The notes under the pieces: generated by a model
What the model was told of the DNA's origin: nothing
The model's input: only the letters and a program-made list of their open reading frames with translations
Database searches by the model: none
Assembly (NCBI GenBank): GCA_034359265.1
Contig: CP136891.1
Location: forward strand, 45,810,001-45,874,000
Length of the DNA stretch: 64,000 nt
DNA from: Canna indica
Lineage: Eukaryota; Streptophyta; Magnoliopsida; Zingiberales; Cannaceae
Direction: 5' to 3'
Shown: positions 51,584 through 61,800 of the stretch, piece by piece
Layout of the letters: every line of letters starts with the position of its first letter
Position numbering within the stretch: position 1 is the stretch's first letter
Made by a program: the position numbers and the translations under genes

Positions 51584-52882
51584 AGGTGCACGCCCTCCAA
51601 TGCAAATCCACACCAGCTTCGCAACTTTGTGAAACAACTTTCTCGGGCAGCAGTCACTCCGGGCTAGTCGTGGCTCAACGGACACACTCCGCAATCTCCG
51701 ACTTGCATCAAAAGTGTTCGACCCTTCCACCAAGGATCCGAGCAACAAGGAAGGGGAGAAAGATGGTGAGAAACCACAGAATGAACTCAAGAAAGTGGCT
51801 TGTACGATGAGAGAAGGGCTGGAATTCGCTGCCGAGTAGGCCCTTCGGCCTTCGCATTGCTGAGAAACCAAGGAACAAACTGAAGTCGTCGTCTCAACGC
51901 TGAAAGGTTGGAAACCCCTTTCCAATTCTTATATCCACTTTGGCCAGGGATTTTCCAAGACGACACTTGTTGGCCAGGGACATTTTTATTAGTAGTGTGC
52001 CCTAGGCCAATGGAATAATATTGTTATTGTTGTTTTCCTTTTTAATAATTGGAACACTTGCTTTATCTTGTTATTTATTGTGAGTGTATTTAACTTGATA
52101 ATATACTCTTTGAATAGTTGATTTCGCCTAATGACCATCAAGTACGAGATGGGACTTGATAGTAAAACCCTAAAGCAATTGAGATCGAATGTAGACTAGT
52201 ATGCAGTCTAATTGACGATAATCATGTTTTACTAGTCATGAATATGTGATATTAAAGTTGGAGAACATTGTGTTGGACAGACTCACCTTGAGAATACTAC
52301 GTGTATTTATATCATTAGTATATCTCACAACGGTAGTGATATGTCAGTCCTCCGACCTGATATCACCATGGATTCCTACATGAGGAATTTTATGTTTTAA
52401 CCTAGTCTAACATCATCTTTAACTGGGTGGTAATAAAGACTACAGTTGTACATGGAATGAATCATACAAAGGAATGTATAGTTGTGAAGGAATTTGTCCC
52501 TCTCGTATATGAGAGAGATATCTGTGGGCCCCTTAATGAGTGTAACTGAGGAAATGCATGACCGTACTCAAATTAATTGATAGGAGTATCAATATCATTT
52601 GTTAAGTCAGTTGTCTACTTATGAATCAAGAAACCAGATTGAGCAATATAAGGATGATGTAATCTATGTCTTATGCTCGATCCAGATATCACGTGCAAGC
52701 TTATTATGGCGACAAATTTTTTTTTGCGGTAGCGAACCTTGATATCGATAATTATTTCGCGACATATCGACAATGAACCATAAATTATCAAGTAGCAAAA
52801 GTAATCAAAATTAAACCACCCATACAAATAGGTTTTTTCAATTCATCACAAATGATAATAAGTATTAAAAATTAACTCCAAT

Positions 52883-55181
52883 CTAAAAACGATTAACAAA
52901 ATCATCTTCAATGTCTTCATGAGGGATATTATCCGTTGGAGGAGTCGTTGGTTTGAGCCCAAAATCGTCTTCTACGTCTTCATCATCATTTGGAAACATC
53001 TCTCTTTCATCTCTTGAATCTTCATCCACCAATCTTGAAGTAGAACCACGATGACGTCGATTATAAGTGACAAACTCTTTATCTCCACGAGCCCTTCTTG
53101 GAAAATTACGACCCTCAAGGGCATTCAAAGCACTAATGGCTTCATCAACAAGGTCAAAAGCAATACTACCTTCCATAGTTTCTCCATCATCATTATTGAA
53201 CCACACATTTGTCCCCCAATCAAAATCATCAAGTACAAGTGGATCATAGTTTTTGCCACCTTCACAAATCTTTTAGAATCTCGTGGCAATCTTTCGATTG
53301 TATTGGACATATACCAAATCATTCAATCTCCGGTGCAACAATCTATTCCTTTTCTTTGTGTGAATCTATACAAAAGAAAAATAATTAACATAAAAATAAT
53401 TAGTAATAAAGCACTAAGAAAGTATTAAGTACTTATTTTCTTACAAACTCAAAAGTGCTCCAATTTCGTTCACACCCGGAGGACGAACAACAAAGATTTC
53501 TATCCACCGAAAACTCGGGAGTATGTCCACCGAAAGATTTCCACTATTCAACTAACATTAAAAATATAAAATATTAAAATTCAAAAATATGTAAGACAAT
53601 AAATATTAATAATATACAATATACTTATGAGAAATCCTATTTGAGCGCTCTCTAATCACCACCTCTCTTGCGAAAGGCCCTCGATCTTCATCATACATAT
53701 CAACATCTAAAGTATCTTTAATCGCATTGCATCATCCAATACTAATTTCTCAAGTAGAGGCTATGATGCTCTAATGCAATCTTCAACTGCCTCCCAAAAT
53801 TTAACCGCATGGATTAACTCATAAATTTTCTGTCCCGCTTTAGTCTTGCACAATTTTGAATGAAACCAATCTTGACTTACAAACAGCTGATGCAACTCAT
53901 GCTTAAATTTTCTCAAACATGACAATGTTAGAAATTCAATGGTGAATCTACTAGCCCTGGATCTAACAAGATCATGTCCGTTGGTGTGCACCCTCATCGT
54001 ATTAAGAAGACGATCATGTTTGTAAATGAATGTGGTCAAGGTTCTTGCTCTTATGATTGTTGGCTTGAATTCTTTCATCTTTCCCACGTCTTCTAACAAA
54101 AGGTCCAAATAGTGTGCGACACAAGGGGTCCAGAACAGTGTAGGCAACCTTTGCTCCAACAATTTCCCCGCTGCCTTATAGTTGGCAGCTTGGCGCCATT
54201 ATCTATAACCATTTGAACAACATTACTTGGGCCAATTTCTTCAATCTTGGTCTCAAGTAAGTCGGCCAACATGTGAGCATCATGACACTAACCGGAAGCA
54301 TCAATGGAGCCAAGAAAGATAGTCCCTTGCGAACTATTTATAAGAAAATTTATCAACTGTTTGCCTTCTACCTCTTGTGTCCGTCCACCCATCCGACATA
54401 AGAGTGCACCCATCCCTTTCCCAAACCTCTTCATGTTTGCGCTTTAACTCTTCTATTTATTCCTTTGCCTTTTTCAATAAAGAAACCCGCAACTCATGAT
54501 ATGTGGTTGGTTTGTATCTTGATCCAATTTGTGCTATGCCTTGAACCATCAATTCATAACTTCTTGAATTTGCAGCGTTGAAAGGAATGACATTCAAATA
54601 GGAGAAGTTGGCTACATACATGTTAACATTTTCTATAGCCTCTTTTGTCTTCAAAGAATTTTCAATGGTCTGTTGGCTAGGACCTTTAGAGTGTTTTTCA
54701 TCCACAATTTCTTTAGGGGTTCTCCGCAGCAATTCACCAATCTTGGTTTGTTTGAGTGGTGGGGCTTGTGACACTTGTGACACTGCTCCAAACCGGATAG
54801 CAACCTATTTTTTTTTTCTTATAAATTGTTCCCGAGCCTGCCGTGGTACTTGGCACGGAATTGGAAGCACAATGCTTCTTCATCATCCAAACTGAATGGT
54901 GTCTTCCTCTTAGCTGCAAGGGCAGTTTGCATTTCTCTCCTTATCAACATTGTGGTTTTATCACATTTTTTTATGTCTCCATAGCCACTCGCCAAATGTT
55001 GTTTACATCTTGTGATTCCTCCGTTCATTTGGTTGTCGCACTGTGAACATGCGATCGATTGTCTTTTGTTTAAATCCAGCCAATATCCGTATGTCCATCC
55101 AATATCCTTCGAGTTAGGTTTCCGTTTAGAATCTTTAGAAGGATCATAAGGCGTTTCACCAGTCCTGGAATTTCCCTCCAT
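52883..55181 (-). pseudogene. hAT transposase relic (BED, DUF659, C-terminal acidic tail)
   Basis: Minus-strand pieces in order. BED finger (55181-54819: CSQCDNQMNGGITRCKQHLA). Start of DUF659 (54783-54457: NVIPFNAANSRSYELMVQGI). A DUF659/central part with TPCVAHYLDLLLEDVGKMK (54162-53761). C-terminal acidic tail (53206-52883). The pieces lie in different frames, and the dimerisation region near 53450-53520 (a CERN-type stretch) is broken. Clearly non-functional. Confidence 0.8.
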
Positions 55182-55521
55182 AATTTACTGCACAATATAA
55201 ACATGCACACAAAAATACAAAACTTTGATTCCGGAACAGTTCTGGAATCATATTAATTTGATTCCAATCTTGTTTTGCAATCAAAGAAGGCAGAAGCAAA
55301 GACTTTAAAGGCGGAAGCGAGGAAGGATAGCTGAAAACATACATGGTTGCCGAAAAATAGGAAAGGAACGCCGGAATTGAGGCGCCGAGCGAGAGAAGTG
55401 AGGCGCTGAGTGGGATGCGAACTGAATTAACCGATTAACCAACCGAACCAAACCCGAATTAACCGAACTGAATTTTCCGAATAATTATCGGTTCGGTTAA
55501 TGGTTAAAAAAATTTAATTGT

Positions 55522-55710
55522 TTGCCCCTTTGGTTAGAGAGGCATTTTTCCATCCGAGTTGCCCAGGTTCGAATCCTGGTGGGCACTATTATAATTATTT
55601 TATCTTGTATATGTTATATAATCATTGTTAGTCAAGTATAACTCAATATTGTAGTTTGCTAAGTTGGTTAAAGTGTTAAGTATATATGTTAAAGGTGTTG
55701 GGTTCGAACT
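55522..55710 (+). repeat. Two tRNA-like modules in the end region of hAT transposon 2
   Basis: Module 1 (55522-55585): A-box-like tggttagagagg (55531-55542), perfect T-arm ccaggttcgaatcctgg (55563-55579, B-box 55566-55576) and acceptor-like tgccc/gggca ends. Module 2: tgctaagttggttaa (about 55657-55671) and ggttcgaac (55701-55709). Same order as in the MITE at 43535. The anticodon arm is not convincing. Confidence 0.6.
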
Positions 55711-56184
55711 TTTGCATTGGTGTATATATATATTTTTAAAATTTTTTTGGTGAATTCGGTAAATTAACCGAACCGAACCAAATTAACCGAATTTTTCGGT
55801 TCGGTAAACGGTTAATCCAATTTTTTTTTTCGGTTGGATTAACCGATGGTTAATAACCGAACCGAACCGTTGCTCACCCCTAATTAAGTGAACCTACAGG
55901 GTTGCACACGTAGGACGAATTGAATTGGTCTTGGTGTTATGACTCATCGGATTAGATCCATATAACAATTAACAGACTAAATGTCTCTTGGTAATTTTAG
56001 AAATTAATTTCAAATTTGAAAAAAAGTGTTTTCGAATCGGAATTAATTATTTTGAATTTAAAATTGGAATTACGTTGATTATAATTTAGGTAATGTATCT
56101 TTGATAATCTAAAGGATATATTATTTTCGGCATCTTGAATTTAAGAAATTCATCATTGGTAATTGTTATTAAGGATATATTTTA

Positions 56185-58095
56185 GAGTAAATACTCAAAA
56201 AAACATGAACTTTTCCTATTTTCTCAGTTTTTGCAAAATTTTTTTTCCGTTAGCATAGAAATGCACGAACTTTTGTTCTATTACCACGTTTAGCACACCC
56301 TGTCAGTTTTGACGGATTTGGCTGATGTGTCACTTAACGGAGAATATGTGGCAAATACTTATCCTACATGACAAGTATTTAATGAAAAAAGGACAAATTG
56401 ATAATTTTACATGAGAATGATGACGTGGTCCTTCTTCTCAAAGACCTTGGCGCTGGCGCGCGGGGTCTAGGCGGCCAAGTCGTGACTGCACTCCATGGAG
56501 AGGAGCTCGTCGTCGTCGTTGTCATTTCTCATCGATGCCTACCTTGAACCCCATGAATGCTCAAGTAGAGCTCTTGCAGCTTGCTGGCTTCGCAGTGCTT
56601 GCACGAAGCTCTGCAGCTTTATGAGGATAACTTCATATTTTTCCCAAGTCTTTGGTCGTTCATTTTATCTGAAGCAAATTCAAAGTAATACGCGAAGCAA
56701 TCCCTGTGTGTTACTCATCCTTCTTCTCCCTTCTCATGTCGAAGCATGCTGTTAAATGACAAGCAAGTAATGCATGAAATGAAATCTTCTCCATGAATCA
56801 ACTCATTCATATCATATCATGAGCCTCCACAAGTACACCAACGCCTCAGCCAACATCCCCTTGTCTTGGGAGAACTAGCCGGGATTTTCGAAGGTCGCTA
56901 CCAAGGGGAAGGAGGCTCTGACGACGTCGACACCGGAGCACGTCGAGCTGCTGCTGCCTCCGCCGTTGGGTAAATCAGTGAGCCCGAGGATGGCTGCGCA
57001 CGGGCTGCATCTTCCTCTTCCGCCGTCCATGTTGATCCAGCAGCTGCCCTCTTCTCGGAGCTCCCCCAAGAAAGGCTTCAAGAAGGAAGAAGACCCCTTC
57101 TTCGCAGCTTACATGGAGTGCACCAAGGGGAGAAGGGCTTCCAGGGAGGAAAAGAGATAGCTTACTTGGGTTAATCTCCTGTAAGGGCAGCAGTGGAGTT
57201 TCCTAGAACGCCAAGGTCAGGTTATCTCAGCTTCCTCATGTGAGGAGATAAGAAGCTTGGAAGCTAAAGTTGATCTTTTAATTGTTCCTCTTAAGAAAAT
57301 TATATTTACGCAGGTTTGAAATGATTGTTGTTATGATATAACAAGCAGGCAATCGTTGTGTTGCACTTATATTGATATTAATATGATATACTATTATATT
57401 AAAACATAACAGTAATGCAATGATGGATTGATTGGCTGCGAGTGGGGAATATTTATTAATTAAACCTTCATCAACGTGCAGCTCAAACACAGACGTCTTC
57501 TTCTTGCTGTTCTCGAAGAAAGCATAAAACTTGCTAGACCCACTCCTCTTCCTCCTCATAAAGCTGTAGAGCTTCGTGCAAACATTGCGAAGCCAGCAAG
57601 CTGCAGGAGCTCTACTTGAGCATCCATGGGGTTCAAGGTAGGCGTCGATGAGAAAAGGTTCTTCTTGCTTCTCTTCCAACAATTGGAAGAGTCGCCGCCG
57701 GTTCTGCATTGGCTTGGACACAGTTGCCATTGGAATTGTCGCTCGATTGCACCCGACTCGATGACGACGATGAGGAGAAATCTGTGTCGGGAACATATCC
57801 AAGTGTCTTCCACGGCGACGACGATGAGCTCCTCCCCGGCGACGACGACGAGCTCCTCTTCATGGTGTGCAGTGATGACTTGGCCGCCTAGATCCCGCGC
57901 CCTAGCGTCAAGGTCTTTGAGAAGGACCACGTCATCATTCTCATATAAAATTATCAATTTGTCCTTTTTGCATTAGATACTTGCCATGTAGGATAAGTAT
58001 TTATCACGTATTCACCGTTAAGTGACACATTAGCCAAAAGTTTTTGCTAAAATTGAGAAAATGGGCAAAGTTCGTGTTTTTTTGGGTATTTACTC
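56185..58095. mobile_element. Pack-MULE 2 (1911 bp), same family as Pack-MULE 1
   Basis: Ends GAGTAAATAC and its complement. Flanks TATATTTTA (56176-56184) and TATATTTCA (58096-58104) are 8/9 identical 9-bp duplications. Inside the termini a captured gene piece lies as an inverted repeat: 56411-56635 against 57555-57943, with the right arm longer. The arms read LLKDLDARARDLGGQVITAH and IDAYLEPHGCSSRAPA on the appropriate strands, source gene not recognised. The centre carries the DUF688-like copy. Confidence 0.88.
56819..57160 (+). pseudogene. Captured DUF688-like small gene copy
   Basis: 114 codons with one in-frame TAG at codon 20. It reads HKYTNASANIPLSWEN, stop, PGFSKV, then a proline-rich stretch, then SSPKKGFKKEEDPFFAAYMECTK and a basic end. 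The pattern IP-SWEN-PG followed by DPF-AAY-ECTK belongs to a family of short uncharacterised plant proteins (DUF688-like, by memory). Function unknown. The single stop and otherwise full frame suggest fairly recent capture. Confidence 0.7.
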
Positions 58096-58678
58096 TATAT
58101 TTCATTCGGTCATTTAAATCCTTTTAAGATTCTGGATATGGCCTTGAATTGATCAGCGATTGAGAAGACTCGATCAATCATGATTGATGTGTCTATAAAT
58201 ACTCGCCTATGATTTTGATGGGTAGATGATCAACTCTTGAAGGCTGCCAACTTCATTGTGAAAGGAAGCCGACCTCCTTTTGAAAGAAGCTGAGCTCCCT
58301 TGGCACTCGACTTCCACACAAGAGAGAGAGAAAGAGTGAGAGGAGAGCTCGGAAGGAGTTCCTTGCTCAACCAAATCGGAAGGAGTTATGAGATAACCAA
58401 GCTAGCACTTGGAAGCCCCTTAGTTCGTTGTGTTTGTCCGTGTGCTAACCGTAGATTGTGTTCGTCGCTGGCAGCACCTTGGATTCGAAGCAAGATCGTG
58501 ATTTTGAATTCGTGGAGCAGAAGATGGAGTTCAGTCTTCAAAGGTATAAATATTGAACCTAAATATTGAACCTAGTATTGATTTAACCGAGATGCATGGA
58601 TCCGCTTGGGTAGGGAATCGATTTTGTTTTCCGCTGCGCAAATTTTTGTTGCTTGATTGGTCCTCGCCGAACCCAACA

Positions 58679-59503
58679 ATTCTCTCATCTTACTAGGAGT
58701 AACCAATTTCTTGTTGGTTGCTCACCCACCTTCATGAAAGCTTCACTATGCCTAGAGTTTCCAACACACGTCTCTGCGAGTCATGCTAGGGAATACACCA
58801 AAGCGATAGGTCGTCAATCACACAACCTGAGGTCTGAGGATTACTTGCACCCGCTAACACATGAGGAACAACCTATTGACACTCATGTAAGGTTCCATTT
58901 TAATTTTCTCGTGCGGGTCTGTTAAGTGAATTCATTCTCCAATGAGCACCTACACTTATAAATTAATGACTCATCATAGGTAACTGAGATCAACTACCCC
59001 CTATAATAGAGCATGTACCAAGTGTACTAGTCTTACCGGAGTCACCTATCCCCTACTCGGTGATCCTTCAACTAGGAACATTTTGAATAAGGACTTCTAG
59101 ATTCTAGGTTTCACTGGCATGATCTCATCATGGCCGTGGAATCATTGCCCTGGTTCATGGGGTTCATCATTGTTAAATATCTTATATTTATCCCGTTATT
59201 ATTATGCATTTATCTCTTTATTATTGATGTTTATCTTATGCAAGGATAGCTTAGCCTATTCTATGCTTTAGGCTTATCTCATTCTCATGCAAACCTATAT
59301 ATCTCCTCATATTGAGATGAATAATATACTTTTGGACTTTGAGACTCAACCATCATAATCTATTAACAACTATAGATGTAGCATATGATGAAAAGTAGCG
59401 TCATTTTATTCATTACCCTCGAATAGTCCCTCAATACATTGACATGTGATTGGCTTGAGGGCACTGTTCCCTTCAAAAGATTCTAAGTTGGAGACTCCAA
59501 CAT
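58679..59503 (-). mobile_element. LTR-like fragment (family D)
   Basis: + strand ends gttggagactccaaca at 59503, which is TGTTGGAGTCTCC on the minus strand, an LTR-like start. The other end merges with the end of family C at 58678 and cannot be fixed. No coding sequence. The rest to 60108 is intron-like. Confidence 0.4.
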
Positions 59504-60108
59504 CAATTTGGAAAATAGGTAAATTTAACATGGTAAGTGGGGTAGATAGAAAATTTGAGTTTCTTTTCTTCTTTTCTCCCTAGAATTGGCTGGTCGATCT
59601 GTGTGGGTAACTAGTCATTCTTTAGGTCACTTAATAATGACCTTCTCTAGTTGCATTGGTGTTTCTTCTGATTGCTTTAGAAGTCTTCCTTCTTTTCTTT
59701 CAAATGATGTTTCATGTCGCTTGCTTTCCTCGCTTCGAGCTTGCACTTACACTTGGCTCTTTTGACTCCCTTGCTCCCTTGCTTATGAGATTGATACACA
59801 AGGACTCAGTAGTTGTTTTGTTCTTGCTTACATTCGAGAGCTAATGACATTTGTTTGTTATCATCAAAATATAGGTTTTAACTTAGGATGAGATACCTTG
59901 GGCCAGTATGGAGTTCACATCATTGAGGTGTCTATGGATGGTTATTGTGTATTCTTAGTCTAAGTTGTTTTGTACAAAAGACTTGTTGTCACAAGAAAAG
60001 AAGAATAGTATTGTCTGAATCATAACAAGGAAAAAGCATTGTTTAGTCATTTCCCTTTTCTAAATTTCATGAAGGTGACATACTGAGTCTATTAAGGATT
60101 CATGTTTT

Positions 60109-60223
60109 TGTTAAAGTCCCACGTTGGTTAAAAATATGGCTAAGATAACCTTTAAATAGTTTGGACAATCTTCTCCCCACGAGCTAGCTTTTGGGGTGAG
60201 TTAGGCCCACTAATTTCTTAACA
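60109..60223 (+). mobile_element. TRIM family T solo LTR, perfect TSD
   Basis: TGTTAAAGTCCCACG...TTCTTAACA, 115 bp, flanked by GTTTT (60104-60108 and 60224-60228). Same LTR as at 30114 and 23412. Confidence 0.92.
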
Positions 60224-60745
60224 GTTTTGATTGTGATGATACTATATGTTTTAGGAACTCTAATTTTCCAAGAGATGCTGCAGAATAAACTGCAGATTTT
60301 TTGCCTACTTTTTGCATCCCTTTATTTTCTTACTGGATGTCCTTATTAGTTCTTCCCAGGTAACAATCTAGAATCAAATACTCTTATTTTAAAATTATTT
60401 AAACATGACTTTCATAAACTTTATAGGACTTGAAAAGTCCACCAGTGCTTTTTCGGGTGCTCTGCACTAATCCTGAATGACTTAAGTAATAGGTCCAAAT
60501 TGCACATAGTGACCAATGATTGAGCTAATAGGTCACCTAAGTGACATATTTCCACATGTCAACCCAATCAAATAACTCAGAATTGATTGTAGATCTATTT
60601 TAATATATGTCATATTGGTATGCAAAATTTGGACTTAAGATTGCAAAAGTAATTGTCATCACACAAGAGTATGAAAATAAGAGAAGAATAGGGGGAAGAA
60701 ACCAAATTTAGTTCATAATTCACTATATACCATAGCCATAAGAGG

Positions 60746-61366
60746 TGTGAGAGGTACAAGAGTTGATCTATTTCTTGTTCTTATCTAGAATAAAAGAGAA
60801 GAGGGAGAGAGGAATTACAATATTATATAGGAACAATTGGTAGGGGAACTGAATCTATTCTACTCAATTGTTGTGTAACTTTCTATTCTACTCATTGTGT
60901 CATTCACGATCCAAAGACGAGGAGGATAACTGGTACGGGAACTGAATCTGGAGGGATTTATTTGCTATATTCTGTCTTCTGTTCGTGTTGTTGCTCATCC
61001 TCCACCATCACCACTTCCTATCAATGGCACTGTCGACTTGGTCATCCGTCCATTGATAAATTGAAGGGTCTTCTTCCTAAGTCTCAGTTTTTTGTCCGAA
61101 AAGTGTGAAGCTTGTGAACTGGGTAAAAACCATTGTGTGTCTTTCCCTCTCAGCTCACACAATCGTAGTGAGTCACCTTTTGCTCTTGTTCATTCTCACA
61201 TTTGGGATCCTAGTCTGTCGTTAGTCGTTTGGGATACAAATACTTTGTTACTTGTAGATGACTTGACTTTGATACCATGTGAGAGGTAAAATAGTTCATC
61301 TATTTCTTGTTTTTCTCTAGAATAAAAGAGAAGAGAGAGGATACAATATTATGTAGGAACAAAATA
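60746..61366. mobile_element. Rearranged Copia fragment: two short LTRs around an inverted pol piece
   Basis: Direct repeats of about 90 bp (60746-60834 and 61278-61366) start TGTGAGAGGTA. A reverse primer site (gactttgatacca, 61265-61277) abuts the right one, so the element runs on the minus strand. The pol piece inside lies on the + strand (60990-61250). It reads WHCRLGHPSIDKLKGLLPKS, a break, then CEACELGKNHCVSFP, the His-Cys zinc region before integrase. The opposite orientation implies inversion. Confidence 0.6.
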
Positions 61367-61800
61367 ACAAAGCCTACACGATACCAAAAAGGCAACTACT
61401 GATAATTCTAACAAGAGGCATACAAATTTAAAGACCTAATTTGCGTGCCTCACAAAATAAGAAACACAGAACTAAGGAAATGTTAAAAAAGGAACATTGA
61501 AAATTTGAAATGTAAAATACATTAATATCTAAATGAAGTAAAATCATTCAACTAAGGCAACCAAAATCATAATATAAGGGTATTTCTTGAGACTGGTTTC
61601 ACACAATAGAAAGGGGTTCACAGTGCATTATTCTCCTGCACTAGGAAAGAACTCAACCATCAGTTGAATAGTTGACTATTAGTATAGTAATCAAGTTTGC
61701 AACTTCCATTAACAATTTCCAAAGGAGTTTCTAAAAGTTACTGTGATTTGGAAAAAGGAAGATGCCTAATAGAGCCCTCTCTACCGGTATTTATATATTA
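61367..61800 (+). other. Intron-like DNA, nothing recognised
   Basis: AT-rich, no domain, no repeat with clear ends. Possible left LTR of Copia element 2 begins near its right edge. Confidence 0.4.

Larger units (their letters stand above)
52690..55882 (-). mobile_element. hAT transposon 2, left end lost or degraded
   Basis: The right end TGCTCACCCCTA (55871-55882) is the same terminus as the MITE at 43535. It is followed inward by cggttcggtta subterminal repeats and the transposase gene. No TAGGGGTG end was found on the left, so the left border is an estimate from where family C LTR sequence stops. Confidence 0.65.
51968..58678 (+). mobile_element. Solo LTR, family C, split by a hAT element and a Pack-MULE
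   Basis: Starts TGTTGGCCAGGGAC and ends CCGAACCCAACA. The 5' part is 51968 to about 52690, the middle 55883-56184 ('gtgaacctacagggttgcac' landmark) and the 3' part 58096-58678. Flanks ACACT and ATTCT match at only 3/5. No internal retrotransposon genes adjoin it. Confidence 0.6.

Noticed and set aside
55522..55585. Functional tRNA gene
   Set aside because: T-arm and acceptor-like ends are present, but the acceptor stem has mismatches and no convincing anticodon stem can be drawn. Treated as a tRNA-like module.
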